64,000 nucleotides of DNA from Odobenus rosmarus divergens (lineage: Eukaryota > Chordata > Mammalia > Carnivora > Odobenidae), in the NCBI RefSeq assembly GCF_000321225.1, contig NW_004450331.1, positions 2,148,934 to 2,212,933 of the forward strand, given 5' to 3'. Made by a program: the position numbers and the translations under genes. The notes beneath the pieces were generated by a model. It was not told the DNA's origin, searched no databases, and saw only the letters and a list, made by a program, of their open reading frames with translations. This document shows positions 22,933-34,832 of this stretch, in pieces (position 1 is the first letter of the stretch; each line of letters begins with the position of its first letter).

Positions 22933-23891
22933 AAACCAAAGAAACATCACAACTAAATGCAGTATATAATCTTGGATTCAATCCAGGATAAAAAAAAAAA
23001 AAAAAGACAGTGGGACAATAGGCAAAATCTAAACATCTATACATTAAACACTATTGTATCAATATTAACCTTTTTATTTTGGTAATTTTACTATGGTCAT
23101 GTAGTAGAATGTTCTTGTTTTTAGGAAACACATACTGAAGTATTTAGAGGAGAATGGCAGTAGTTGTGCAACTCACTCTCAAATTTTCCAGAAAATTTTG
23201 AGTAGTCAAAGCTAATGTGGGACAACTAAAAAGAGGGTGTATGGATCATCTGTACTGTTTTTGCAACTTCCTGTAAATTGAAGTAAAAAGCTTTTAAAGC
23301 TCTCCCTTTTAGACCACAACCCCTCTAACTACCATCCCATTTCTCACATGTCTTTATAGCAATCTACGTGAAAGCCTAACCATACTCACTGTCTCTACCT
23401 CTTCTCCATCTATCCATTCACAAAACCACACAATTCAAGGTTTCAGTCCTACTGTTCCATTAAACTACCTATCACAACACCAATGATGATAATGTTGCCA
23501 ACTCCATTCTCACCCTTTTCTACATTTGTCACAGCTGATGACTTCCTACTGAACACTGTCATCAAGTTTCCAACCTCCAGGTACTTTTCAAGATTCTCCT
23601 CCTACCTCAATGGGCCTGTCCTTGGGCTCCATCACCAGTTCTCCTCCGTTTACTATCCATTAACTGTCCTATCTCCACATGTCTAATAGGTATCTCAAAC
23701 TTAACCTGGCCAAACTGAATTCATTGTCTCCCCTATCCCTCATCATACCCTCCCACAATCTTGCTCATCACAGTTAGTGGAAACTTCATTTTTCCAGGTG
23801 CTGTAGCTATATAAACTGTCAAGGTATCCTTGGTTCCTTCATCACTCCCTACACCCAGTTCCTCCACCTTTGCTCAAAATAGAAGATTCTA

Positions 23892-24092
23892 GGGGCACCT
23901 GGGTGGCTCAGTCGGTTAAGCATCTGCCTTCGGCTCAGGTCACGATCCCAGGGTCCTGGGATGGAGCCCAGCATCGGGCTCCCTGCTCCTCGGGAAACCT
24001 GCTTCTCCCTCTCCCACTCCCCCTGCTTGTGTTCCCTCTCTCACTGTGTCTGTCTCTATCAAATAAATAAAATCTTTAAAAAAAATAATAAT
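23892..24092 (+). mobile_element. Can-SINE, long form
   Basis: Exact AGAAGATTCTA at 23881-23891 and 24093-24103. Confidence 0.95.
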
Positions 24093-24103
24093 AGAAGATT
24101 CTA

Positions 24104-24315
24104 GGGGTACCTGGATGACTCAGTTGGTTAAGCCTCTGACTCTTGGTTTCAGCTCAGGTGATCTCATGGGTGGTAGGATCGAGCCCCACTCTGGGCTCCA
24201 CACTCAGTGTAGAGTCTGCTTGAAAGAGTCTCTCCCTCTGCCCCTCCCCCACTCATGCCATCCCTGTCACTGTCTCTCTCTCTCAAATAAATAAATCTTA
24301 AAAAAAAAAAAAAGA
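24104..24315 (+). mobile_element. Can-SINE, long form, older subfamily
   Basis: Exact AGAAGATTCTA at 24093-24103 and 24316-24326, the same target as its left neighbour. Confidence 0.95.
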
Positions 24316-24515
24316 AGAAGATTCTAACCATTCAACACCACTACCACAACACCTCAATAGCTCTGGTCCCAATATCACTATCTCTGACCTCTACAATTAT
24401 AATCTTCTAACTAGTCTCCCTGATCCCATTCCACCAGCCCACCATGGTCTATTTTGAGAGAGTTCCCTTTCAAAGATAAATCCCATCACAACTGTCCCTT
24501 CTAAAAACCCTTCCA

Positions 24516-24710
24516 GGGGCACCTGGGTGGCTCAGTTGGTTGAGCATCCCACTCTTGATTTCTGTTCAGGTCGTGATCTCAGGGTCGTGAGATCAAGCTC
24601 CACATTGGGCTCTGCACTCAGCACAGTGTCTGCTTGTCCCTCTCCCTCTGCTCCTCCCAGGCTCGTGCACACATGCATGTTCTCTCTCAAGTAAAATCTT
24701 TTTAAAAAAT
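24516..24710 (+). mobile_element. Can-SINE, long form
   Basis: AAAAACCCTTCCA at 24503 and AAAAACCCATCCA at 24711. Confidence 0.95.
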
Positions 24711-25103
24711 AAAAACCCATCCATGGCTTCCTCTCATCCCGTTCTTTATCTACCAACATGCACGCTCCTCTCCTATGGCTCTCCTTCTGCTCTAATCCAG
24801 TCATGATGGCCTCCTTAATGACTAGAAAGGCAGTGAGCATGCATGGGCTTTGGCTGTCCCCTCTGCTTGGGTCACTCTTCCCCACTTGGCACCTACCTGC
24901 CTGCTCATCTCATTCCCTTAACCTCCTATAAGCCTCTGCTCATGCAGCACCGTATTGGTGAGGATTTCCCTAATCATCCACTATGAAAAAATCAAAACCA
25001 ACCCCTTGCCAGTTGTCTCATTCTTCCTCACCCTATTTTTCTCTGTAGTCTTCAACATGCCTCACATTACATATTTATTTTGTCCACATCTCCTCTCTAA
25101 ATC

Positions 25104-25354
25104 TGTGCTGCCCAACAGAAATAACACAAGCTGCAAATGCAAGTTACATATATATTACATTTTCCCGTAGCCACATTCAAGTAAAAATAGGTGAAGTCAA
25201 CATAAAAATTATCTGTGAGATATTTTATATTTTCTTTTTCAAGAGTCTTCAAAATCCAGTGTGTATTTTATATGCATGCACCCAACAACTGAATTTGGAC
25301 TAGCCACATTTCCATTGCTTAGAGAGCCACTTGGGGCTGCTCTAGTGGGCAGTG
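25104..25354 (+). mobile_element. Non-autonomous DNA transposon, same family as 9688-10213
   Basis: Shares the CTGCCCAACAGAAATA start, GTAGCCACATTCAAGTAAAA, GTCTTCAAAATCCAGTGTGT and GACTAGCCACATTTC blocks. End near GGGCAGTG. Confidence 0.55.
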
Positions 25355-25463
25355 TCACTCTACATCCCATGCTTCATGAGTAAGTTCCTATCTTCCACTA
25401 ATTCTCTCTCCCAAGAACCTAAAGCACTCCCTAGTAGTAAACACTCAAAAATTTGTTATATCA

Positions 25464-25635
25464 GGGGTGCCTGGTGGCTCAGTCGGTTAAGCGTCTGCCC
25501 CAGCTCAGGTCATCATCCCAGGGTCCTGGAATCAAGCCCCACATCGGGCAGGGAGCCTGCTTCTCCCTATGCCTGCCACTCCCCCTGCTTGTGATCCCCC
25601 CCCACCCTCTGACAAATAAATAAAAACAAAAAAAA
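25464..25635 (+). mobile_element. Can-SINE, long form
   Basis: Flanked by TTGTTATATCA / TTGTTAAATCA. Confidence 0.9.
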
Positions 25636-25672
25636 ACTTGTTAAATCAGTCATTTAAAAACGGCCAAGATGA

Positions 25673-25893
25673 GGAGCGCCTGGGTGGCTCATTTGATTAA
25701 GTGTCCGACTCATGATTTTTGGCTCCAGTCATGATCTATGTCATGGGCTGTGGGATGGAGCCCCACAACAGACCCATGCTCAGCGGGGAGTCTGCTTGAG
25801 ATTCTCTCCCTCTGCCCCTCCCCAAACTCACGCACATGCATGCATTCACACAGGCTCTCTCTCAAAATAAATCTTAAAAAAATAATAAAATAA
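25673..25893 (+). mobile_element. Can-SINE, long form, older subfamily
   Basis: GAGCGCCTGGGTGGCTCATT to CTCTCTCAAAATAAATCTTA. Confidence 0.8.
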
Positions 25894-26034
25894 AAACTCC
25901 TAAGATCCAAAATCAACAAAACAGAACCATTTGCAAAAAGATAACATAATGGCAAGCTACCAAGCTTTCTCAAACCAGAAAAAATATACAGAATGGAAAA
26001 GACTTGAAAGGTCATTCGTTGTATTTAGAATTCT

Positions 26035-26224
26035 TTTTTTTTTTTTAAGATTTTATTTATTTATTTGAGAGAGAGAGAGAGACCACATGAAAGGGGGAGG
26101 GTCAGAGGGAGAAGCAGACTCCCTGCTGAGCAGGGAGCCCGACGCGGGACTCGATCCTGGGACTCCAGGATCATGACCTGAGCCAAAGGCAGTCGCTTAA
26201 CCAACTGAGCCACCCAGGCGCCCA
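26035..26224 (-). mobile_element. Can-SINE, long form
   Basis: Exact 16-bp TTGTATTTAGAATTCT at 26019-26034 and 26225-26240. Confidence 0.95.
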
Positions 26225-26240
26225 TTGTATTTAGAATTCT

Positions 26241-26884
26241 CAAAGAAAAAAATTGTCTAAGACAAGAAAAGAACCTCTCCTGTGATAGGAACAAAAGTAG
26301 TTATTTTCTATATTTAACCAACAGTTACTTAGGGCAAGGAAAGCTGGCTGATATAGGTCAGAGACAGGACTCTTCACTTGGTCACCATTACAAACACAGT
26401 GAGTCACCACAAACTTCCAGCCTCAAAACACCTCAACTTTGATGATGCCCTGAGATTCTGATTAGAATTCAATGTCCCAGGAATAACAAAGGTACTGAAG
26501 ACTTTTCATTTCCTGAGGCAGGGACCAGTAGCCAACAACATGTGGGATTCACTTTGGTTTAAGGAACTTCAAGCGTGACTGTGGGTCACTAAATCTCCAA
26601 ACTCCTTTCATTTCACTCACGTGCATTTAAGTGCTCCCCAACTATTTAATTATCTTATCCTTCATACACCTAGATTTTTCCTTTGTGCTTATTTTTTGTT
26701 TTTTTGTTTTTTTTCCCTCTTCCCACATCTGTTTTTCACAAACTGACTTGTGTAAAACTCCCTATTGAGGCTAACATGCCACAGAGTTGCAGAAAATCCT
26801 CACTTGTTCTTGCCATCTGTTGTGTGATGATGTAAATACATATTCACAGGAGAACCTAATCCAAATAATTTCAAATATCACGTT
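26241..26884. other. Intronic sequence, nothing recognised
   Basis: T-rich tract at 26690-26714; otherwise unique-looking. Confidence 0.6.
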
Positions 26885-28050
26885 CGTGTAGAGCAGCAAT
26901 TCTCACTGTAGAGTATGTGGACTCCTAGGGGGTCCATGAGACACTGTCAAGAGGGCAAGAAGTCAAAACTTTTTTTTTTTTTTAACTATTTTTATAACAC
27001 TAATGTTATTTGCCTTTTTCATTGTGTTGACATTTGCACTGCAGCAAACAGGGCAAAGACAATGGTGGGTAAACTGTTGGCACCTTAGCATGAATCAAAG
27101 CAGTGGTACTCAACTGTAGTCGTCACTACATTCTTCACAGGCACTCACAGTAAAATACAATCCAAGTTTCATTTTTAAATGTCCTTGATGAAGCAGTAAA
27201 AACTATTGATTTTCTTCAATTACCCTTGGATACACACCTTGTCAATAACTATGAAGAAAAGGACAATAGGCATAAAGTACTCCTGCTATCTATCACGGCT
27301 TTTTCTGGAAAAAAAGCACTGTGCAGTTGTTTGAGTTGCAAGACTGAATCAGCCACTTTTTTTTCACGGAGCACCATTTTTACTTGAAAGAGCTATAGAC
27401 AAACTATGTTTATTTAAGCTTGAGTATCTGGCAGACATTTTCTCAAAAGAAAAGAAAGTCAGCCAGTCACTTCAAGAAAAACTAACAGTATTTGTTGCCA
27501 ATTACTAAATTTGAGCTTTTAAGTAAAAAAAAAAAATCAAAATTTTGGCCATGAGCTTTGACAGTTTCCCAATATTTAAGGATAAAGGAGCCATTCAAAG
27601 TGCAAGAGAGATAAATGGATTTTAATCTAGCAGAATAAAATTCACTGGTAACGATTTCACATTGATACAATATCCCACATTTCAACTAGCCTTAAAAAAA
27701 CTAACACTTGTTGAGTTCTGGTATAGGAACAAAGAATATCCAGTTATCTAAAAAGATGATTAAGGGGCGCCTGGGTGGCTCAATCACTAGGCATCTGCCT
27801 TCAGCTCAGGTCACGATCTCAGGGTCCTGGGATCGAGCCCTGCATCAGGCTCCCTGCTCGGCGGGAAGCCTGCTTCTCTCTCTCCCACTCCCCCTGCTTG
27901 TGTTCCCTCTCATGCTGTCTCTCTCTGTCAAAGAATGGAATAAAATCCTAAAAAAAATAAAAAATAAAAAGATGATTAAAATATTCCTTTCCTTTTCCAA
28001 CTATACATCTGTGTGAGGCTGGATTTTCTCTGTATATTTCATATGCTTGG
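26885..28050 (+). mobile_element. hAT-type DNA transposon fossil (Charlie/ZBED-like)
   Basis: Degenerate remnant of an autonomous hAT element. The left part (26898-27100) resembles the 5' non-coding sequence with its 'gtggact-cctagggggtccatgaga' block. Plus-strand translation around 27395-27515 gives a hAT-like YLADIFS...SLQEKLTVFVAN stretch. 27985-28030 retains a PF-NYTSV-GWIFS remnant of the C-terminal dimerisation motif (CE-GFS). Stops and frameshifts are frequent, so it is dead. A Can-SINE sits inside it at 27764-27965. Family placement is from memory. Confidence 0.65.
27764..27965 (+). mobile_element. Can-SINE, long form, inside the hAT fossil
   Basis: Exact 14-bp AAAAAGATGATTAA at 27750-27763 and 27966-27979. 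Confidence 0.95.
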
Positions 28051-28071
28051 TTGAGGGGTAGTTACATTTTA

Positions 28072-28330
28072 AGTTCTAACAGATACTGCCAAATGACCTA
28101 CCAAGAAGTCTGCCAATTTACTCTAGCTTATGAGTGCCCATTCCTTCACACTCTTGCCAACACCAGGTATTATCAATCTTGTTCATTTTTCCCAACCTGA
28201 TAGGCAAAAATTGCTCTTACAAATGTCATTTACCTAATAACTAATAAGATTAGGTCTCTTTTCCTAAGTACATTGGCTTTTCAGATACTTCCTTCTGAAC
28301 TCCCACTTCTTTGTACATTTTATTTTTTTG
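28072..28330 (+). mobile_element. L1 3' UTR fragment
   Basis: ATACTGCCAAATGACCTACC, CCAATTTACTCTAGCTTATG, CACACTCTTGCCAACACCAG: the ordered blocks of old L1 3' ends. Abuts the hAT fossil. Confidence 0.5.
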
Positions 28331-28392
28331 TACATTTTTGTACTATGTTGTCTCCCTTTGAAATTAACAGCAGTTATTTATCTCCTAATCTG

Positions 28393-28577
28393 TTTTTCTA
28401 AAGATTTTATTTTTGTAAGAGGGAGCATACGTGCCCTCGAGGTGGGGGAGGGGGGTCAGAGGGAGAAGCAGACTCCACACTGAGCAGGGAGCCCGACGTG
28501 GGGCTCGATCCCAGGACCCTGGGATCATGACCTGAGCCGAAGGCAGACGCTTAACTGCCTCAGCCACCTAGGCGCCC
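28393..28577 (-). mobile_element. Can-SINE, long form
   Basis: TAAAGATTTTATTTTTG to CAGCCACCTAGGCGCCCC. Confidence 0.85.
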
Positions 28578-28763
28578 CTCCTATTTTTTTTTTTTTTTTA
28601 ACATCTTAAGACAATTTCACAACTAGATAGATTTTAGGGATCCTAAAAGCTACAAATCTAGACACAAAGTAAAAAGTCTTATTCACAACACACATTCTAC
28701 AAAGAAATGTGGAAACTTTCTATGTGCATGAGGCACAAACCATGAGATTATGCAGGAATAATC

Positions 28764-28956
28764 TTTTTTTTTTAAGATCTATTTATTTATTTGACAGAGA
28801 GAGAGAACACAAGCAGGGGGAACAGCAGGCAGAGGGGGAGGGAGAAGCAGGCTCCCCACTGAGCAGGGAGCCCGATGCAGGGCTCGATCCCAGGACCCTG
28901 AGATCATGACCTGAGCCAAAGACAGACACTTAACTGACTGAGCCACCCAAGCACCC
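28764..28956 (-). mobile_element. Can-SINE, long form
   Basis: TAAGATCTATTTATTTATTT to GAGCCACCCAAGCACCCC. Confidence 0.9.
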
Positions 28957-29007
28957 CAGAAAAATTATCTTTTATTTTCAATTGCCACATGTAAATACAC
29001 AAGCTTA

Positions 29008-29213
29008 TTAATATGAGACAATACCACTTAGGTGTCAGATACTCCAAAGACTCCTTTACAAACATCATTTAATTCCCAACAACCTTGTGCAAATAAGTTT
29101 TATTGACCCTATTTCTAGATAAACTAAGGAGTGCAGAGAGTTTCATCACTATGCCTAGGATCACTGAGCTGAACAAGAATTTTAACTGAGGTCTAGGTGA
29201 TTCCAAGCAAGAT
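29008..29213 (+). mobile_element. MIR SINE remnant
   Basis: CACTTAGGTGTCAGATACTC, CATCATTTAATTCCCAACAA, TAGATAAACTAAGGAGTGCA and CACTGAGCTGAACAAGAATT follow the MIR core order. Confidence 0.65.
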
Positions 29214-30463
29214 GTCACTGGCCCTCCCTACTGCTGTGCTTTACTGCCAGCCCTAATTTTGCTCAGTTAATCATGTGTGCACACAGAAGTGTCTCATTTT
29301 GCTCCAACGGTTCATTATATCATTTGAAATGCCTTAATAAAAAATCACAGAGTACCAGGTGTTTTAATCATCACTACTGATGACTGTCTTGTCATAAACG
29401 ACCTAAAAAAGGTAATATAACAACCCAGGCTCAGTCAGTCTTACTATAGGGTTCCTCGTCGTATCACAATTTACCCCAATTACCCTGTCAGAGGGTGTCC
29501 TAAGAACAGCCCTAAATCCCATGGAGTTTATTGGGGCAGTCATTCCCACAAAGTACTTCAAAGGTAAAAGCATTTCAAGATGATCTCTGGTGAGCAGAAC
29601 CCTAAATTAATCTAGGCATCAAGTCTTGCATGATGATCCCAAATAACCATCTGCTAAATGGCATTAACTAAACTGACCGAGCCCTGAAAGTTAAACACAT
29701 CCAAGAATCCAAGTAATAGACCCTCCTCAAGCACATAGGCTGCTCTCACCAGCCCCTCTAGGCTCAGCCTCAACCAGTATCCAGCCTCACACTTGAGCCT
29801 CTCTAATCCCAAACAGCCTGTAGTTCCCCAGCACACACCAGGATATTTCACACTCACATGCCTTGGCTCCTGCTGTCCCTTCTACCTTCTCCATCCCCAC
29901 TGCACACAGTTAGCCTCCATCTACCTTCACATCCCTTCCTGGCTGGCTGTACCAATACCCACCTAAGCCTAATGCCCCCCAACCTGTGTTTCTGGGGCAT
30001 ACCATACATACCCCATGACATATTTACACCTTCTCTTTACCTGCAGAGATATTCATCCACCCTCTGGATCAATGCCACAATGAGCCACTGCTGGTGTTCA
30101 AGATAAAAATATCACCCAGGCATTGACAGAGAACAAAGTGAAAGCCACTATACACCACGAACTTTTCTTCAGAACAAGTATCTTATTCTTCTTTCTAGCC
30201 CCTGAAACCCAGCATTAAACTGACCTTGAGCACCAGTGCCCAATCTATGCTTGTTAAAGTAAAAATTTACATCAGCCATGGGAAATAAACTCATTTCTGA
30301 AACTCAAAAATGCAGAAATTGGTAAGTTAGCATCCAAAAAATTTTAAGATTACTTTAAAATTAAAATTTTCACCCATACTTCTCTCTCTCAAAAAACAAA
30401 AACAAAAAGCCAAAAAAACACAAGAGCTTCTCCATTTTTCCAAGAGCAGCTTACTTTTATAAC
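29214..30463. other. Intronic sequence, nothing recognised
   Basis: 1.25 kb without SINEs; pyrimidine-rich block 29860-30060. Confidence 0.6.
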
Positions 30464-30474
30464 AAACATTTGGG

Positions 30475-30648
30475 AGGCACCTGGGTGGCTCATCGTTAAG
30501 CGTCTGCCTTCAGCTCAAATCATGATCCCAGGGTCCTGGGATCGAGCCCCGCATCGGGCTCCCTGCTCATCAGGAAGCCTCCCGCTCCCACTCCTTGTGT
30601 TCCCTCTCCAGCTGTCAAATAAATGAATAAAATCTTTTAAAAAAAAAA
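30475..30648 (+). mobile_element. Can-SINE, long form
   Basis: GGCACCTGGGTGGCTCATCG to TCTTTTAAAAAA; left flank ACATTTGGG. Confidence 0.85.
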
Positions 30649-30661
30649 AATTTGGCAATCA

Positions 30662-30849
30662 TTTTTTTTTTTTAAGATTTTATTTATTCACCTGACAGAG
30701 ACACAGCGAGAAAGGGAACACAAGTGGGGGAGAGGGAGAAGCAGGCTTCCCGCTGAGCAGGGAGCCCGACGTGGGGCTCGATCCCAGGACCCTGGATCAT
30801 GACCTGAGCTGAAGGCAGATGCTTAACGACTGAGCCACCCAGGCGCCCC
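30662..30849 (-). mobile_element. Can-SINE, long form
   Basis: TAAGATTTTATTTATTCACC to GAGCCACCCAGGCGCCCC. Confidence 0.9.
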
Positions 30850-30980
30850 CTTTTTTTTTAGAGTGGGCTCCACACCCAGTGTGGAACCCAATGCTGGGCT
30901 TGAACTCACCACCCTGAGATCAAGACCAGAGGTGAGATGAAGAGCCCGGCGCTTGACTGACTGAGCCACCCAGGTGCCCC
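30850..30980 (-). mobile_element. Can-SINE, intermediate form
   Basis: GGGCTCCACACCCAGTGTGG ... GAGCCACCCAGGTGCCCC, directly joined to the previous element. Confidence 0.75.
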
Positions 30981-31049
30981 TAAAACAGACATTTGGGCAT
31001 GACGGGGAAGAACACAATCATTTTTCAAACAGCTTTACCATCATAGGTT

Positions 31050-31262
31050 CCTTTGGTTTTAAATGACGTATTGTTGATGTGCAATGTCACATTAGTTTCA
31101 GGCGTCCAACACAGCAATTCAGCGAGTCTGTGTGTTACGCTCTGCTCACAAGTGTAGCCATCATCTCTCACCACATAAGGCTATTAGAATACCATGGACT
31201 ATACTCCCTATGACCTCCTTTCATCCCCATGACTTATTCCATAACTGGAATCACAGGTTCTT
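31050..31262 (+). mobile_element. L1 3' end fragment
   Basis: TATTGTTGATGTGCAATGTC, CATTAGTTTCAGGCGTCCAA, CTATTAGAATACCATGGACT and TTATTCCATAACTGGAATC, blocks I know from L1MA-type 3' ends. Confidence 0.55.
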
Positions 31263-31669
31263 TTAATTAAGCTCCCCAATCATCTGCCCAGCTAGAGTGG
31301 GAAGCTGAGGAGCACTCTGTTTTGGAAACTAATTTTTAAATCAAATTTTTCCTCAAAATAAGACTTAGTAAAGTTCTCACTTCAAGAAAATATTATTAGT
31401 CCCTGAGGTAAAATCCAAACTTCAAGGTGCTAAGAACAGGAGAACATAAACCCTACGTATTTGAGCTACAAGTTGTCAGAACTTAATCGTCATAGTTTTT
31501 AACTTAATTTTTACATACAAGAGGCACAAAGGAATAAGGACTAGACTTGTCAGCCATATCCATGTATAAATAATAAGGTTATTCCCAGATTCATACAGTC
31601 CTCTATGCTTGAAAAGATGGTTTTTAACCAAACTGTCTTACTGCATACTTCATTGAAAATGGCTCTCTT

Positions 31670-31767
31670 GAGCTCATTTTGGCAGCACGTACATTAAAAC
31701 CAGAACGATACGGAGATTAGTATGGCCCCTGCATACAAATGACACACAAATTCATAAAGAGTTCCAT
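31670..31767 (+). pseudogene. U6 snRNA pseudogene, diverged
   Basis: Colinear with U6 over its length: GGCAGCACGTACATTAAAA, AACGATACGGAGATTAG, TATGGCCCCTGC, GACACACAAATTCAT, then AGAGTTCCAT. Small deletions and many substitutions; no sign of function. Confidence 0.8.
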
Positions 31768-31941
31768 AATAAAAGGAAAAAAAAGGCAGAAAAAGAAAAC
31801 TCTCTTGGTTGTCTTATGACTAACCACGTCAATATAAGTTAAGTGTTTTTGGCAGAGCACTTACAAATTAAAATGTGCATGTCTTCTGACATTGCAATTC
31901 CCAAAGAGTTTACCTTATAAAAATATCCAACCAAGAGTTTT

Positions 31942-32155
31942 TGTTTTTTTTTTAAGGGTTTTTTTTTTTTTTTTTGGACAGAGAGAGCAAGCGAGAGAGA
32001 GACAGAGAGCAAACACAAGCAGGGGAAGTGGCAGGCAGAGGGAGAAGCAGGCTCCCTGCCGAGCAAGGAGCCCAATGTGGGGCTCAATCCCAGGACCCCA
32101 GGATCATGACCCGAGCCGAAGGCAGACACTTAACCGACTGAGCCACCCAGGTGCC
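31942..32155 (-). mobile_element. Can-SINE, long form
   Basis: Flanked by CAACCAAGAGTTTT / CAACCAAGAGTCTT. Confidence 0.9.
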
Positions 32156-32366
32156 CTCAACCAAGAGTCTTATGACATTAAAATACACTCAAGTGAGACT
32201 ACTATGAAAAGAATGGTTAAACTGCTGCACACCTATGTTGAACAATAGGGTGAGTTTAAAAAAAATTAACTGTGCCTACACTGAAGATTCTTCAGGATAC
32301 ATTATTCAGTAAAAACAAATTATAAACAATATAATGTGATTATTAAATGTAAAAAATGTTTATTGA

Positions 32367-32598
32367 GGGGCACCTGGGTGGGTCAGTTAAGCATCTGCCT
32401 TCGGCTCAGGTCATGATCCCAGTGTCCTGGGATCCAGTCCCCGCATCAGGCTCCCTGCTCGGCAGGAGGCCTGCTTCTCCCTCTCCCATTCCCCCGTTTG
32501 TTTTCCTGCTCTCGCTGTCAAATAAATAAATAAAATCTTTTTAAAAAATAAATAAAAATAAAATCAAAAAGTGTCAAATAAATAAAATCTTCAAAAAA
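32367..32598 (+). mobile_element. Can-SINE, long form, duplicated tail
   Basis: Flanked by GTTTATTGA on both sides; the tail unit GTCAAATAAATAAAATCTT occurs twice. Confidence 0.85.
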
Positions 32599-32609
32599 AA
32601 GTTTATTGA

Positions 32610-33233
32610 TACATGCATAGAAGAATTTCTGGAATATACCAAATTACTAGGTATAAGACCAGAGAAATACATGGAGATAAAGTGGAATAAAAAGCAAGTT
32701 TTTCACATTTTATTTCTTGTGTTTTGAATTAATTTGAATGCATACATACATAAAAATTCAAGTTGTTTACTTAATATTTATATACTCTATTGTATATAGG
32801 TTATACCGTATTTTTTTAAAAGGTATTACAAGCTCAATAAAAACAAACACACCACCCAGATTTCTACCTACATGAGTCCACATCCAAAACCAGAACAAAA
32901 GTTTTCCATTATTTCTCTTATCACCAAATATAATCTACATCCAGCCCTCGTACTTAAATCTCAAGGGCAAAAAGACAACAGCGGCCACTGAAGTTACTAC
33001 GGAAAAATACCGTAGTGATGCTTGACACATGTTGTCCCCAGGATCCTATCAGGCATTATTTACCATTCTAACCTCCCCAGACCTGAATTTCCTTGTCCTT
33101 AATCAACATCATGCATTTAGAAAATGTAGCTGGGATTCAACCCAGATCTCAGACCTCATATCCCACATTCTTCTGGCAATACCCTTCAGTTCAACAAGGG
33201 CCCATGGCACAAGCATCAGAGCTCCTCATCAAG
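32610..33233. other. Intronic sequence, nothing recognised
   Basis: A/T-rich half then mixed sequence. Confidence 0.6.
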
Positions 33234-33246
33234 AAGTTCCAGCACA

Positions 33247-33443
33247 GGGCGCCTGGGTGGCTCAGTCATTAAGCGTCTGCCTTCAGCTCAGGTCCTGATC
33301 CCAGGGTCCTGGGATCGAGCCCCGCATCGGGCTCCCTGCTCCATCGGGAAGCCTGCTTCTCCCTCTCCCACTTCCCCCTGCTTGTGTTCCCTCTCTCACT
33401 GTGTCTCTCTCTGTCAAATAAATAAATAAAATCTTAAAAAAAA
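33247..33443 (+). mobile_element. Can-SINE, long form
   Basis: Exact AAGTTCCAGCACA at 33234-33246 and 33444-33456. Confidence 0.95.
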
Positions 33444-33456
33444 AAGTTCCAGCACA

Positions 33457-34270
33457 ATTTCTCCCTCCTATTCTCTCCCAATCCTTAACAATATTCCAAG
33501 TTTAAAAGCCTTCCTTCTGCAAGCCTGGATCCCACTAAACTTGCTAAGGAGCTGGGACAAGCAGGCACCGTGGACTCCACTCCAAACACTTCTACCTCTT
33601 TTGCAATCTAAAACATATCCCGTGAGTCACAATCACATGCCTGAGATAAAGCCATGGCATCTACTTCCTCATGCCCTCTGTTCTACTCTCCTACCTCCTT
33701 AGGCGCCCCTCCAGCTTTTCTACAATTCATTTATATTAAGATGAAGCTGCTAAAAAAAAAATACCTTCAAGTAAGAAGCCGTTCCCCTTTCCATCTTACA
33801 ACAGGATGTCCAGATATTTTTATTCTATAGTAAGCCCCAGATTCCAGGCTATCTGTACCCGCCTTTTTCCTACAGGAGGACAATAAATCAACCTTCAAAG
33901 AAGCCAAACAAGGTTTCTTTTTTTTCTTCAGAGAAAGCAAGAAACGGGACATCTCTGCTCCAACTTGCCACTGCGAACATGATCAGGCTGCTGTGTAAGC
34001 TACTTTTAGGATTTGACAATTTAAATGAGAGGAACGAAGGCAGGGCAGAGTCAAAGGAAGGGGAAAATGGGTTCCACTAATTACCTGCAGTGCCCTGGGC
34101 AAGTCACTTCTCTCAGGCCTTTATGGAGAATCCTTTGGTAGAACTACTAATGCCACTAAAAAAATCTATTACGCTATCTCATTTTTATTGGTTTTCTTTT
34201 CTTTAAATAGGAGATATTTAACACATTCTGAAAGTAGTACTTGACTAATCAGAGGATTTGCATAAACCAA
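33457..34270. other. Intronic sequence, nothing recognised
   Basis: No clear repeat. Confidence 0.6.
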
Positions 34271-34452
34271 GTCTTTTTTTTTTTTTTCTAAAGATTTTAT
34301 TTGACAGAGAGAGACACAGCGAAAGAGGGAACACAAGCAGGGGGAGTGGGAGAGGGAGAAGCAGGCTTCCCGCTGGACCTGGGACCCAGGACCCTGGGAT
34401 CATGACCAGAGCCAAAGGCAGATGCCTAATGAATAAGCCACCCAGGCGCCCC
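34271..34452 (-). mobile_element. Can-SINE, long form, small internal deletion
   Basis: The CCGATGCGGGGCTCGAT part is missing near 34375. Confidence 0.85.
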
Positions 34453-34832
34453 ACATATACTGAGATCCAGTCATCAGTCTCCAACCGATTGAACACATCA
34501 TCTAGTTTTGGTGACTATGGAGGCCAAAACCAGGATTATAATTTGAGGAGAAAGCTGCTTTACCAAGGACCAGATTTTTAAATATGCAAAAATGAGGGAA
34601 TTTAGTGTACTTACAAAAGGTTTCTTGTATTTCTTATAGCTAAATTTTTATGAATAAAATGGAAGGAATGCTTTACTTATTCCAGCATCCTAAAATAACA
34701 AAGTGATTGAAGTATTTTAAACTTAGCCCATGATATCCACAAATGTTTTGGCCAATAGTTTCAACCTTGCTTGTCAAATCAAGTCTTTAAGTTTTTAGTT
34801 CCAGTTAGTTAACATACTCCAATCAAGTCTTT

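Larger units (their letters stand above)
23280..25100 (+). mobile_element. Possible old LINE-derived tract, broken by three SINEs
   Basis: Pyrimidine-rich blocks such as TAAACTGTCAAGGTATCCTT, TCTAACTAGTCTCCCTGATC and TCTGCTCATGCAGCACC recall ancient mammalian LINE 3' regions. Too diverged to name by eye. Confidence 0.3.
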
